From: an uncultured Roseiflexaceae bacterium
Lineage (GTDB): Bacteria > Chloroflexota > Chloroflexia > Chloroflexales > Roseiflexaceae
Reading direction: 5' to 3'
NCBI GenBank assembly: GCA_937988885.1
Contig: CALKHR010000201.1
Span: 62,001 to 126,000 of the forward strand
Length of the DNA stretch: 64,000 nucleotides
The position numbers were made by a program, and so were the translations under genes. Each line of letters begins with the position of its first letter. The first letter of the stretch is position 1. A model generated the notes under the pieces. That model worked only from the letters and a program-made list of their open reading frames with translations, was not told the origin of the DNA and made no database searches. Positions 1 through 7,544 of this stretch are shown in pieces.

Positions 1-352
1 ACTCGTACATCGAGTTTTGGAACTCGAAGGCCATCAAGTTATCATCGCGCGCGACGGGCTAGAAGCGCTCCAACAAGAAGCGGCCACCCAACCCGATCTT
101 ATAGTTTTAGATGTCAATCTGCCAGTACTTAACGGATGGGAAGTCTGTCAACGCATCAAAGCACGGCGTTCGGTTCCCATCATCTTACTCACTGTGCGTG
201 GCGAACCTATAGATATCAAAAACAGTCAAGCCGCAGGCGCAGATGATCATCTCCTCAAACCCTTCGACATAACCACCTTTATCGAGTACATCTCGAAATT
301 CAACAGTGGCTCAAACCCTTCATCAGCGTCATCACAAAACCCACGTCAATAA
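1..352 (+). CDS. Response regulator receiver domain protein, 5' truncated by window edge
   Basis: The reading frame is open from the first bases of the window, so the N-terminus (including the usual acidic Asp pair) lies outside. What is visible is a CheY-like receiver domain: the phospho-acceptor Asp is in LIVLDVNLP, the conserved Thr/Ser region is IILLTV, and the invariant Lys is in LLKPFD. A short Ser/Asn-rich tail follows and no output domain is present. It may therefore be a stand-alone receiver or the C-terminal receiver of a longer protein. The first TTG in frame (position 17) falls inside the receiver fold and is not a likely start. The partner kinase is not visible. Confidence 0.85.
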   Translation, partial: LVHRVLELEGHQVIIARDGLEALQQEAATQPDLIVLDVNLPVLNGWEVCQRIKARRSVPIILLTVRGEPIDIKNSQAAGADDHLLKPFDITTFIEYISKFNSGSNPSSASSQNPRQ

Positions 353-517
353 CAACTCCCACAAAACAGGGCAACCCACAATACCTCAATCACCAGTGAG
401 GCAAAAATAACGCGCTCTTGAATCGAAAAAAGTGGAGAAAAAAGGGATCACATGATCGCTGCGGGGATGCAGCGTCGTAGAAAAAAAGAGGGATGGCTGA
501 TCACGAAAGAGGAGTAC

Positions 518-551
518 ATCGGGCGCGACTGAGCAGCAGTCGCAGCCCGAT
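518..551 (-). terminator. Candidate terminator of rsbST
   Basis: A long stem (ATCGGGC-GCGACTG pairing with CAGTCGC-a-GCCCGAT, five-base loop, one bulged A) begins at the rsbT stop codon. There is no clear U-run on the minus strand, so termination is inferred from position and stem strength. Confidence 0.5.
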
Positions 552-952
552 CACATCCGCCACTTACGGCAAATAATGGTAGTACCTACACCTTCCTGCG
601 AACGAATCTCAAACTCGTCCATCAGACGCTTGGCGCCGGGCAAACCCATGCCCATACCACGTGAGGTACTATAACCATCCTGCATAACAAGATCGATACT
701 GGAAATACCGGGACCCTGATCCTCGCAAATCACTTCGATCCCTCTACGGCCACCACGCTCAACCTCACGCACAGTTACAGTACCTGTACCTGCGTAGAGG
801 AACACATTACGAGCCAATTCGCTTACGGCGGTAGCAATACGAGCCTGATCGATAGCGCCAAAACCCAACGATTTCGCAGTATCACGGGCGAGCGTCCGGG
901 CAATGACGATATCAAGGTCGCTGCGGATGACCGCCGCTTTACCCTGCGCCAT
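551..952 (-). CDS. rsbT: RsbT-like serine kinase / anti-sigma switch kinase
   Basis: A 133-residue HATPase_c (GHKL) protein of the RsbT/RsbW type. ATP-binding motifs are visible: SELARNVFLYAG (N box), ICEDQGPGI (G1), and GMGMGLPGAKRLMDEF (G2). In Bacillus, RsbT phosphorylates RsbS and RsbR in the stressosome and then activates the RsbU phosphatase. The start is taken as the ATG at 952, because GAGGAG lies seven bases upstream; two in-frame GTG codons just before it lack spacing. It overlaps the end of rsbS by 14 bases, suggesting translational coupling. No rsbR-type sensor is adjacent. A PP2C phosphatase at 41.1 kb could be a partner, but this is inference. Confidence 0.88.
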   Translation of the reverse strand: MAQGKAAVIRSDLDIVIARTLARDTAKSLGFGAIDQARIATAVSELARNVFLYAGTGTVTVREVERGGRRGIEVICEDQGPGISSIDLVMQDGYSTSRGMGMGLPGAKRLMDEFEIRSQEGVGTTIICRKWRM

Positions 953-1322
953 CACCACTCTCCTCGACCTGACGCTGCAAAGCCGCCAAGCCCTTCTCTA
1001 GATTCAAAGCTGTGAGGACCCGCGGCAGCTCAAGCCCTAACTCAACTAACGTAATTGCGACAGCGGGCTGCAAACCAGTGATAACAACTCGAGTACCCAT
1101 CAGGCCTGCCATCGAGGCAATGTCGCTGATGAGGCGACCAATAAAGCTATCAACCACGTCCACAGCCGTAAGATCGACGATCAGACCTCGTGCTTTAGTT
1201 TCGTAAATTCGCTGAAGCAGGTCATCTTTAAATTGAACTGCCGACGCATCATGAAGTGCAACTTGAATCGATGCGATCAATACATCGCCGATCTTTAAGA
1301 TTGGAATACGGAGGCTTTCCAA
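939..1322 (-). CDS. rsbS: RsbS-like STAS-domain antagonist
   Basis: A 127-residue single STAS domain protein. The conserved phosphorylatable region VDVVDSFIGRLI matches the RsbS signature, in which the Ser after VD is the RsbT target. In the stressosome RsbS is the core scaffold that holds RsbT until phosphorylated. The start is a TTG at 1322, supported by a strong AGGAGG six bases upstream (read on the minus strand). It is the first gene of a two-gene operon with rsbT. The absence of an adjacent RsbR sensor paralogue means the input is not visible here. Confidence 0.87.
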   Translation of the reverse strand: MESLRIPILKIGDVLIASIQVALHDASAVQFKDDLLQRIYETKARGLIVDLTAVDVVDSFIGRLISDIASMAGLMGTRVVITGLQPAVAITLVELGLELPRVLTALNLEKGLAALQRQVEESGDGAG

Positions 1323-1822
1323 TCAGAACCTCCTGCGAGCCTCAACAGCGGCCCAGTATAGTACGGACACAAGAAGGAGTAGTGTAACCAAACCTGGCTG
1401 AGGTTTTTGCATACAAACATACACTGGCCTTATATCACCATTATAGTTCATATGCAATACTTCTGAACCGCAAGAACCAAGAAGCGCCTATCCTTCGAAT
1501 GTTAAGCTGTATAGGTTGCCTATGATAGCCTCCTAAAAGCCCACACACTCCATTGTATAAGTCATGACAACTGCCGTCTATATGACGACAGTCCTATCAT
1601 ACCATAGACATAGCAACTAAGTATTAACCCCAATGGCAATACTACCTAGTACCTTTAAAGTATGAGTACGCCAGCACCTGGTTGGTCTTGAGGTCTACCT
1701 AATCACTTTTCCCTAACATCTTTCATAGTATACCATACTCATGTCGGCGGAACTGATGCTATAATGCAACGAATTGTTGGAGAATACGCAATATACCGAC
1801 TGACCGGTGGGTCAGAAGTTCT
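1323..1822. other. Gene-free 500-bp spacer between rsbS and the NUDIX gene
   Basis: No convincing coding frame. It holds an imperfect hairpin near 1571-1593 (ACTGCCGTC paired with GACGACAGT) and a TATAAT near 1760, about 60 bases before the NUDIX start, without a good -35 partner. Base composition is more AT-rich than the surroundings. It presumably carries the divergent promoters of rsbST and the NUDIX gene. Confidence 0.45.
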
Positions 1823-2260
1823 ATGCACATAATACGAGACTTCACAGCGACCACATTTGTTGTCCATAATGACCAGACCTTGTTGCTCCTCCATCGCAAG
1901 TTGAACAAATGGTTCCCCCCTGGGGGGCATATTGAACCCAATGAGCTCCCTAGTCAAGCTGCGATTCGAGAGGTACGCGAGGAAACAGGTCTTGTTGTGG
2001 AGTTACTCCGCCGAGAATCGCAACTCGGTCCAGTTACTGTATTGCCACAACCAGAGTGTATTCTGCTCGAGAACATCTCTGCGGATCACCAACATATCGA
2101 TCTTATCTTCTTCGCTTCTGTTCAAGCCGGTCAACTGGCCTATGCCGAACGTGAGGCCCAAGATGCACGCTGGTTTTCTTGGGAGATGTTGGCCGCGCCA
2201 GAGATAGCTGAAGACATTCGTGTGCTTGGGCGACGCGCTATCGAATCCTACCGCACGTAA
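1823..2260 (+). CDS. NUDIX hydrolase
   Basis: A 145-residue NUDIX fold protein. The Nudix box is complete at residues 35-57: G-H-I-E-P-N-E, seven residues, then REVREETGL, supplying the metal-binding glutamates of GX5EX7REUXEEXGU. NUDIX enzymes cleave nucleoside diphosphate-linked compounds; the substrate cannot be told from the box. Its length is normal for a single-domain MutT-like member. It stands alone between a long spacer and the oppositely oriented SRP RNA gene, whose terminator hairpin (2290-2315) could also end this transcript. Confidence 0.88.
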   Translation: MHIIRDFTATTFVVHNDQTLLLLHRKLNKWFPPGGHIEPNELPSQAAIREVREETGLVVELLRRESQLGPVTVLPQPECILLENISADHQHIDLIFFASVQAGQLAYAEREAQDARWFSWEMLAAPEIAEDIRVLGRRAIESYRT

Positions 2261-2282
2261 TTCGCCTCATAAACTGAAGCAA

Positions 2283-2315
2283 TAAAAACAGGCCAATGCA
2301 TTTATGCACTGGCCT
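2283..2315 (-). terminator. Rho-independent terminator of ffs
   Basis: On the minus strand the stem AGGCCA-g-TGCA / TGCA-t-TGGCCT has a four-base loop and is followed by TGTTTTTA, a classic intrinsic terminator 17 bases past the 3' end of the SRP RNA. Confidence 0.85.
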
Positions 2316-2331
2316 GGCATTGTCTTATTCA

Positions 2332-2421
2332 GGCACCTCAGAATACCCAGAGGAACTCACCGACCGTTGCTGCCTCTCGGCCCTGGCGGGGTTAAGCAAG
2401 TATCTGCCATTCCTTGGTGCC
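2332..2421 (-). ncRNA. ffs: Signal recognition particle RNA, small bacterial (4.5S) type
   Basis: About 90 nt on the minus strand. The 5' end GGCACC pairs with the 3' end GGUGCC. The conserved domain IV tip is present: CCAGG-GCC-GAGA-GGC-AGCA, meaning a GNRA-like tetraloop (GAGA) on a GCC/GGC stem below the symmetric AGG/AGCA internal loop that binds the Ffh M domain. It has no Alu domain, so it is the short form. A consensus promoter (2429-2457) lies directly upstream and an intrinsic terminator downstream, so it is an independent transcription unit. It was identified by eye from the conserved loop; a covariance-model search would confirm it. Confidence 0.9.
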
Positions 2422-2428
2422 ATCGGCT

Positions 2429-2457
2429 ATTATAGTGGTGGCCAGTGAGAATGTCAA
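2429..2457 (-). promoter_or_regulatory. Consensus sigma-70-type promoter of ffs
   Basis: On the minus strand TTGACA (2452-2457) and TATAAT (2429-2434) match consensus exactly and are separated by 17 bases. The predicted start is seven bases past the -10 at 2421, the first base of the RNA's terminal helix. Confidence 0.92.
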
Positions 2458-2571
2458 ACGTGAGGCGTGGTTTTTTGGTGGTGCGAACAACACCTCTATT
2501 GATCGGTATACCTTTCTTTATTCACATGTAATGTATAAGGGATCCCGTGGGAATAGTAGGTTGTGTGAATT

Positions 2572-2843
2572 AGTGGAAAATTTTGGGGATTCCTCTTGTC
2601 AGTGCTTTATTTGGCCTGTGAATAGCATGTGAGAAGTTCTCCAAGTTTTCCCCATTTTGGTAATACGCCTCTGTTTTGTGGAAAATTGTACACGGCTATC
2701 CCCAAATATATTCGCAAGTTTATCCACAATCAGGTGTGGTTATCCACAGAAGATCGGTAGTTATCCACATGCTTATGTTTATGTGGAAGATTTGCGGAGA
2801 TACATGTTAGAGGTGAAGATGCTCGCCTTGAAGGTGTGGGGAT
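2572..2843. other. oriC: Candidate chromosomal replication origin (oriC) with DnaA-box cluster
   Basis: Three perfect TTATCCACA DnaA boxes lie in the same orientation at 2720-2728, 2740-2748 and 2761-2769, spaced 20 and 21 bases, i.e. two helical turns. Degenerate boxes flank them: TGTGGAAAA at 2677 and TGTGGAAGA at 2782 (minus strand), CTATCCCCA at 2696 and TGTGGGGAT at 2835. An AT-rich stretch with runs such as GGAAAATTTTGGGG lies on the left and could be the unwinding element. No protein-coding frame is convincing here. parAB and parS sites within 3 kb agree with an origin neighbourhood. dnaA itself is not in the window. Confidence 0.78.
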
Positions 2844-2923
2844 TAAGGGCGCATGGAAAAAATGCGCCCCTACTCAAGGACGCATTTGGGGGAAAGAATA
2901 TCTTCTTGTTGTCTGATGAAGCC

Positions 2924-3466
2924 TTACTGTTTGCCCTTCTTCCCTTCGTCGTCATCAAAATCGAGGGAGTTGATGAACTCGCGGAAGGGCGACAGGCCTT
3001 CTTCATCAACTGATTCGTTATCGGATTCCTCGATCGTCGGTTCTTCGAGAGAGGCGCTCTCCTCATCATCGGAGGTTGTTCCGGCTCGCTCGAAGACGTG
3101 CTCCTCGACGTAGATGGGAATATCGGTGCGAACGGCCAGGGCGATTGCATCGCTAGGTCGTGCGTCGATTTCGAGCGTATGACCCCCTTGCTCGACAACA
3201 ATACGAGCAAAGAAGGTGTGCTCATCCGCATCGTTGACGACGATGTGGTTCACTGTTGCGCCGAGTTCAGTGAACACGGACTTGAGAAGATCATGTGTCA
3301 TTGGGCGTTGCGGTTCGTAGCCTTGTAATGCGAGTGCGATCGCATCGGCTTCGAAGGGCCCAATCCATATCGGTAAATATCGACGGCTATCAGTTTCCCG
3401 CAACACTACAATACGGTGTTGTGTAAGTAAACTGACGCGGATACTATCAACAGTTACGCGGATCAT
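2924..3466 (-). CDS. Bifunctional nuclease (BFN/DUF151) domain protein
   Basis: A 180-residue protein. Residues 1 to about 125 form the BFN/DUF151 domain, with motifs LPIWIGPFEADAIA, RPMTHDLL and ARPSDAIALAVR typical of the family. The remaining 55 residues are a very acidic, low-complexity tail (DDEESASLEEP onwards) ending in a Lys-rich stub. Plant members have reported RNase and DNase activity; bacterial roles are poorly defined. The start ATG has AAAGG seven bases upstream. It is transcribed toward the candidate oriC and the divergent neighbour is an M23 peptidase. Confidence 0.87.
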   Translation of the reverse strand: MIRVTVDSIRVSLLTQHRIVVLRETDSRRYLPIWIGPFEADAIALALQGYEPQRPMTHDLLKSVFTELGATVNHIVVNDADEHTFFARIVVEQGGHTLEIDARPSDAIALAVRTDIPIYVEEHVFERAGTTSDDEESASLEEPTIEESDNESVDEEGLSPFREFINSLDFDDDEGKKGKQ

Positions 3467-3686
3467 CGGTTGGCCTTTCCGAGGGCCACGCGCGAGGTAA
3501 TGCCTGTGCGTTTCCCTGCTGATATCTCTTCAGATAGACAGTCTTCCGCATAGTGTTCATAGTAACACGTTTGCAAAGGGTACGTCAAGGTGTTTATCGT
3601 TTGACAAAACAGCTGCTCCATATTATTGTGTGCATGAGTTTGTTTTGTGGCTACTTTGGCCTCGTTGCCTTAAGGGTGGTTAGTAT

Positions 3687-3710
3687 CACTATGATCCCGT
3701 TATCATAGTG
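3687..3710. repeat. Perfect hairpin CACTATGAT/ATCATAGTG in the DUF151-M23 spacer
   Basis: A nine-base perfect stem with a six-base loop in the 297-bp divergent spacer. The left flank GGTTAGTATCAC is shared with the hairpin element near 56.08 kb, so it may be a relative of that dispersed family. It lies about 55 bases before the M23 start and could also be an operator. Confidence 0.4.
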
Positions 3711-3763
3711 GGCCGCTTGTTTTGCGGTGAAACGCCCTGCAGCGTTGAGAAAGTGCACGGAGT

Positions 3764-5332
3764 ATGGCTGAACCCGCTTGGGTGTTGCGCGCGCGCCGTA
3801 TGCGTGTTCGTCGCTCACGCTTTCGTGGTGGTAGATTATCTCGTTTTGTATTGACATCGCAGATTGTAGTCTGGATTCAAAATACATGGGTTGGTAGATC
3901 GCTTGCCTGGCTCGTTCAACCGTTCGTACAACTGTTAGTATCTTCACGAGCACAACAGGCTTCCAAAGCTGCTTCTGCTGCACGAGCACTTCTAGATGGG
4001 CAGATAGCATCTACATCTCAAGAACCTTCACCTCCACCTCGACAGCAAATTCAATTTCGCTTTCCATCCATTGGTGTCTCTTCGATACCGATGCGTGTTG
4101 CTGCACATATTGTCATTATTCTTGTGGCGTTTTGCGTTTTTTTCACCGACGCTTCGCCTCAAGCTGGCTTATTGCAGTTAGATATAGCTCCGCAAACACT
4201 TGCGGAGTCGGTGGTTGCTGATCGCCAGGTGCGTTGGATTGCTCCAAGCGATACGTTTGTTACAGAGCAGATGCTTGAGCAACCTGCGTTGCGTGCCCCG
4301 CTCGCTTCATTTGAGCCTGCTTATGTCGCTAGCCATACGGTTCAGGAAGGTGAGTTGTTGGGGGAGATTGCTAACCGTTATCGTGTAAGCGTCGCAACGT
4401 TGTTTTGGTCGAATCATCTGGATAACGGGAATATTTTGGCTGCTGGCCAGGAGTTGCGTATTCCTCGGCTCTCTGGCATCCCCTACGTGATCGCTCCTGG
4501 TGATACTCTAGAGTCGATCGCGGAGCGCTTTCAAGCAGATCCCGATGCTATTGTGCTGTTACGGGCGAATGGCATTTCTCCGGATAGGCCTTTACCTGTT
4601 GGCTCCGAAATTTTTATTCCTGATGGCGTACAGCCTTATCCTGAGGCTATCTTGGATTTGTATGGCAGTGATCAGGCGGTTGGCGAAATGAAGGCCGTCG
4701 CTGCTGGTATTGTCCAAGAATCCGAGACGAACATCCGAACTGGCCCTGGCCGCGTTTATCCTCGGCTAGGCTATTTGGAGGCCGGTCAGCGGCTTGAGTT
4801 GATCGCTCGCCATGAGGATTGGGTGAAGTTGAACGCTGGTAGCTTAGGTGTTGGCTGGGTTCGGGCGGATCTGATTGGTTTGGACGAGGCGGCTTTGAGT
4901 CGCCTAGAGGAAACCGATGACTTTCCGCCGCCTCCACCTGTTTGGGTGTGGCCCGCCCGAGGAACCCTCACTTCCAATTTCGGCTGGCGTTCGGTTCCAT
5001 TCCGCAGTTTCCACGACGGTATCGATCTCGCCAACAGGGCCGGTACTCCTATTTATGCCGCTCGGAGTGGGCGCGTCTTTGAGGCAGGCTGGTGTAGCGG
5101 TTTTGGCTACTGTGTGAAGATCGATCACGGCGATGGTGTTACGACCATTTACGGGCATATGTTGAAAAAACCGTTGGTGGTCGCCGGCGATGTGGTGGAG
5201 GTCGGTCAACAGATCGGTCATATGGGCAGCACGTTCGACCGGAGCGGTGGCGGCTATTCAACAGGTGTGCATTTGCACTTCACTGTGAAGGTGAATGGCA
5301 AGGCTGTGAATCCTCTGAATTATTTGCCCTAA
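3764..5332 (+). CDS. Membrane-anchored M23 endopeptidase with two LysM domains and an SH3 domain
   Basis: A 522-residue cell-wall protein. A basic cytoplasmic N-terminus (about 108 residues) precedes one membrane segment (about 112-127). Then come LysM 1 (starts SHTVQEGELLGEIA), LysM 2 (YVIAPGDTLESIA), a bacterial SH3 domain (ETNIRTGPGRVYPRLG) and a C-terminal LytM/M23 peptidase. The zinc ligands are present: H and D of FHDGIDLA and the HLHF motif. It should cleave peptide cross-bridges of peptidoglycan outside the membrane. The ribosome site is weak (GAGAAAG ten bases upstream), so an alternative start at the second Met is possible. A strong terminator follows. Confidence 0.9.
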   Translation: MAEPAWVLRARRMRVRRSRFRGGRLSRFVLTSQIVVWIQNTWVGRSLAWLVQPFVQLLVSSRAQQASKAASAARALLDGQIASTSQEPSPPPRQQIQFRFPSIGVSSIPMRVAAHIVIILVAFCVFFTDASPQAGLLQLDIAPQTLAESVVADRQVRWIAPSDTFVTEQMLEQPALRAPLASFEPAYVASHTVQEGELLGEIANRYRVSVATLFWSNHLDNGNILAAGQELRIPRLSGIPYVIAPGDTLESIAERFQADPDAIVLLRANGISPDRPLPVGSEIFIPDGVQPYPEAILDLYGSDQAVGEMKAVAAGIVQESETNIRTGPGRVYPRLGYLEAGQRLELIARHEDWVKLNAGSLGVGWVRADLIGLDEAALSRLEETDDFPPPPPVWVWPARGTLTSNFGWRSVPFRSFHDGIDLANRAGTPIYAARSGRVFEAGWCSGFGYCVKIDHGDGVTTIYGHMLKKPLVVAGDVVEVGQQIGHMGSTFDRSGGGYSTGVHLHFTVKVNGKAVNPLNYLP

Positions 5333-5352
5333 ACTAATCTATCCTGCTTGAG

Positions 5353-5386
5353 AAGCCCGCTGTTCTACTTGGAGCAGCGGGCTTTT
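5353..5386 (+). terminator. Intrinsic terminator of the M23 peptidase gene
   Basis: A ten-base stem AAGCCCGCTG/CAGCGGGCTT with a 12-base loop, followed by TTCT, lies 20 bases past the stop codon. Confidence 0.8.
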
Positions 5387-5397
5387 CTGCGCCCGTC

Positions 5398-5427
5398 TTG
5401 GCAGGACTCTTTGCTGCGTGTTACAAT
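5398..5427 (+). promoter_or_regulatory. Candidate promoter of parAB
   Basis: TTGGCA (5398-5403) and TACAAT (5422-5427) are 18 bases apart, upstream of both parS-like sites. The resulting leader would be about 155 bases. Confidence 0.55.
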
Positions 5428-5512
5428 GCTGTGGCAAGGCGGTTCGTGGTTCTCAGCATTGATTTTCATAGCTTCTATCGTGTCGATAGTTGCGCTTCAC
5501 TCCGTTACTGGG

Positions 5513-5528
5513 TGTAACACGTGAAACA
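5513..5528 (+). promoter_or_regulatory. parS: parS-like ParB-binding site 1
   Basis: TGTAACACGTGAAACA differs from the widespread parS consensus (TGTTTCACGTGAAACA) at two bases of the left arm only. An identical copy lies exactly 70 bases downstream. Confidence 0.82.
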
Positions 5529-5582
5529 GGGATTGCTCCTGTTACGCTGATTGTTCTTGAGGTTGTTGTGTTAGTGTGAGGG

Positions 5583-5598
5583 TGTAACACGTGAAACA
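5583..5598 (+). promoter_or_regulatory. parS: parS-like ParB-binding site 2, overlapping the parA start
   Basis: The same 16-mer as site 1. Its central CACGTG contains the GTG start codon of parA, so ParB bound here would sit on the translation start region of its own operon. Autoregulation is inferred. Confidence 0.82.
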
Positions 5599-6385
5599 GA
5601 GTGAGCATGCCTACATCGTTGCTGTCGCTAACCAAAAAGGTGGAGTCGGAAAGACCACAACTGCCGTTAGCCTTGCAGGAGTGTTTGCCTCGCAGGGTGA
5701 ACGAGTGCTCCTGATCGACTGTGATCCCCAAGGAAATGCCACAACCAGTGTAGGTATCGCAAAACGCACCCTAAAGACAACTACCTATGATGTGTTGATG
5801 GGCCTCGCCTCCGCTGAAGATGCCATTTGTGCGACTGGTCGCGAACGATTTTCGATCATACCTGCGAGTGAACATTTGGCAGGCGCTACTCTTGAACTCG
5901 CCACCTTTGAGCGTCGAGAATGGCAGCTCAACGAAGCCCTCAAACCGCTCCTAACCTCGTATGATTGGATCATTATCGACTGCCCTCCCTCGTTGGGGTT
6001 GCTCACTCTCAATGCGCTCTGCGCCGCCTCTGGTGTGGTCATTCCTCTACAATGCGAGTTCCTAGCCCTAGAGGGCTTGGTACAACTCAAAGGAACGATC
6101 GATCGTGTGACGCAGCATCTGAAGCCAACTCTAGGTATTCTCGGAGTGGTGATGACAATGTACGACGGTCGCACGAATCTCGCCCAACAGGTCGTTGAAG
6201 AGGTGCGGCGGCATTTCCCCCAGCGCATTTGCAACATCCTGATCCCACGCAGTGTTCGGTTAAGCGAAGCGCCGAGCTATGGGCAGTTGATCACCGAGTA
6301 TGATCCGCAGAGTCGGCCTGCCCAAGCTTATGTTGCGCTTGCCGAAGAACTGCGTGGACGTGTATCCAAAGGAGTGACACTATGA
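5591..6385 (+). CDS. parA: Chromosome partitioning ATPase ParA (Soj)
   Basis: A 264-residue Walker-type ParA ATPase. The deviant Walker A KGGVGKTT is at about residues 16-23, Walker A' is LLIDCDPQGN, and Walker B is WIIIDCPPSLG. Its size matches chromosomal Soj proteins without an N-terminal HTH. It binds nucleoid DNA as an ATP dimer and moves ParB-parS complexes. The start is a GTG inside a parS-like sequence, with GAGGG about nine bases upstream. Its stop overlaps the parB start (ATGA), so the pair is translationally coupled. Its position 3 kb from the DnaA-box cluster fits a chromosomal parAB locus. Confidence 0.95.
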   Translation: MKQSEHAYIVAVANQKGGVGKTTTAVSLAGVFASQGERVLLIDCDPQGNATTSVGIAKRTLKTTTYDVLMGLASAEDAICATGRERFSIIPASEHLAGATLELATFERREWQLNEALKPLLTSYDWIIIDCPPSLGLLTLNALCAASGVVIPLQCEFLALEGLVQLKGTIDRVTQHLKPTLGILGVVMTMYDGRTNLAQQVVEEVRRHFPQRICNILIPRSVRLSEAPSYGQLITEYDPQSRPAQAYVALAEELRGRVSKGVTL

Positions 6386-7317
6386 GCCGACGTCAAGGCG
6401 GGCGTGGTGGTCTCGGTAGTGGCCTTGAAGCGTTGCTACCCTCTGAACAACCAGGTATGCGTGAGATACCGATTGAACATATTCAGCCCAATCCCCGTCA
6501 GCCGCGCACGGTGTTTGATGAGGCTGCGCTAGAAGACTTAGTGGCGTCCATTCGTGAGCATGGCATTATCCAGCCTCTGATTGTGAGTGAACGCGCTCCA
6601 GGGCAGTACGAACTTGTGGCTGGAGAGCGACGTTGGCGCGCTGCGCAACGGGCTAACCTCACGCATGTGCCCGTGATTGTGCGCGAGACAACACCTCAAG
6701 AGCTGTTGGAGATCGCCCTGATCGAGAATGTGCAGCGCGCAGATCTGAATCCGCTTGAAGAAGCATTAGCGTATCAAGCATTGTGGGAAGATTTCAACCT
6801 CAGTGATAGCCAGATTGCGAAGCGGGTTGGAAAAAACAGTCGTGAAGCGATCGCCAATACTCGTCGGTTGTTGAAACTGCCCGCCGAAGTGCAGGATGCT
6901 GTGATGAAGAATAGCATCACTGCAGGCCATGGTCGTGCGCTCCTGAAACTCGAAGAGCCGCAACATCAAATTCAAGCCCTGCATGCCATTCTGGCTGATG
7001 AGTTAAGTGTCCGTGAGGTGGAGCAATTAGGTGATCTCGTGCCGATGTATGCTGGAGATTTCACCCGTGCTCTTAGCAGCATTCGTCAGCAGCGCGCCCG
7101 CCGAACCTCAGGCAATCGCAAAGGTGATGCGAAACCAACTGGCGAGAAGGAGACGATCCATTCAAGCTCTGAGGATCAAGCGATACAACGTGAATTGGAG
7201 CGTGTGCTTGGCACCCCTGTCACACTTACACGTAGCTCCAAAGATTTGCGCGTCACAATCGTATTTCATTCAGAGGAAAAACTTCAGGAATTTTTCGATC
7301 TGCTCAATGACAACTGA
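6382..7317 (+). CDS. parB: Chromosome partitioning protein ParB (Spo0J)
   Basis: A 311-residue ParB. The N-terminal ParB/sulfiredoxin-like domain carries the CTP-binding motif region VAGERRWRAAQ at about residues 78-88. The central HTH (KRVGKNSREAIANTRRLLKLP) recognises parS. A Lys/Ser-rich linker precedes a short C-terminal dimerisation domain. The N-terminus has the usual GGRGGLGSGLEALLP ParA-interacting segment. It overlaps parA by four bases. Probable targets are the two parS-like sites upstream of parA. Confidence 0.95.
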   Translation: MSRRQGGRGGLGSGLEALLPSEQPGMREIPIEHIQPNPRQPRTVFDEAALEDLVASIREHGIIQPLIVSERAPGQYELVAGERRWRAAQRANLTHVPVIVRETTPQELLEIALIENVQRADLNPLEEALAYQALWEDFNLSDSQIAKRVGKNSREAIANTRRLLKLPAEVQDAVMKNSITAGHGRALLKLEEPQHQIQALHAILADELSVREVEQLGDLVPMYAGDFTRALSSIRQQRARRTSGNRKGDAKPTGEKETIHSSSEDQAIQRELERVLGTPVTLTRSSKDLRVTIVFHSEEKLQEFFDLLNDN

Positions 7318-7544
7318 TTTGGCTACTTTCGATACAATGAACGTCGGATATACCACCTTTCGTTGGTGTTCCCTCGCATCCTCCGATTGAATAAGAATAC
7401 AGGTTGAAACTACCCGTATAGGAGATATACCGGGTCATGATCGTAACGTATCCCATTTTCGGGATGCGCCGTTGAGTAGTTCGTGGGCCTACCGTATGCG
7501 CCGAATCGGCTCGTATGTTGGTAGGACAATAGAAAGAAAATCGT
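7318..7544 (+). other. Hairpin-rich leader between parB and the PfkB kinase
   Basis: The 227-bp gap holds several short inverted repeats: ACCCGTATA/TATACCGGGT (about 7418-7437), GTATCCC/GGGATGC (about 7447-7468) and an interrupted CCTACC/GGTAGG pair (about 7488-7524). No known riboswitch motif was recognised. They could be terminators of parAB or a structured leader of the kinase gene. Confidence 0.35.

Noticed and set aside
2657..3013. 118-codon plus-strand frame across the DnaA-box cluster
   Set aside because: Overlaps the BFN-domain gene on the other strand and the repeated DnaA boxes; no domain signature.
7418..7524. Hairpins before the PfkB gene considered as a riboswitch
   Set aside because: No conserved core of a known class could be matched; kept only as a structured leader with low confidence.
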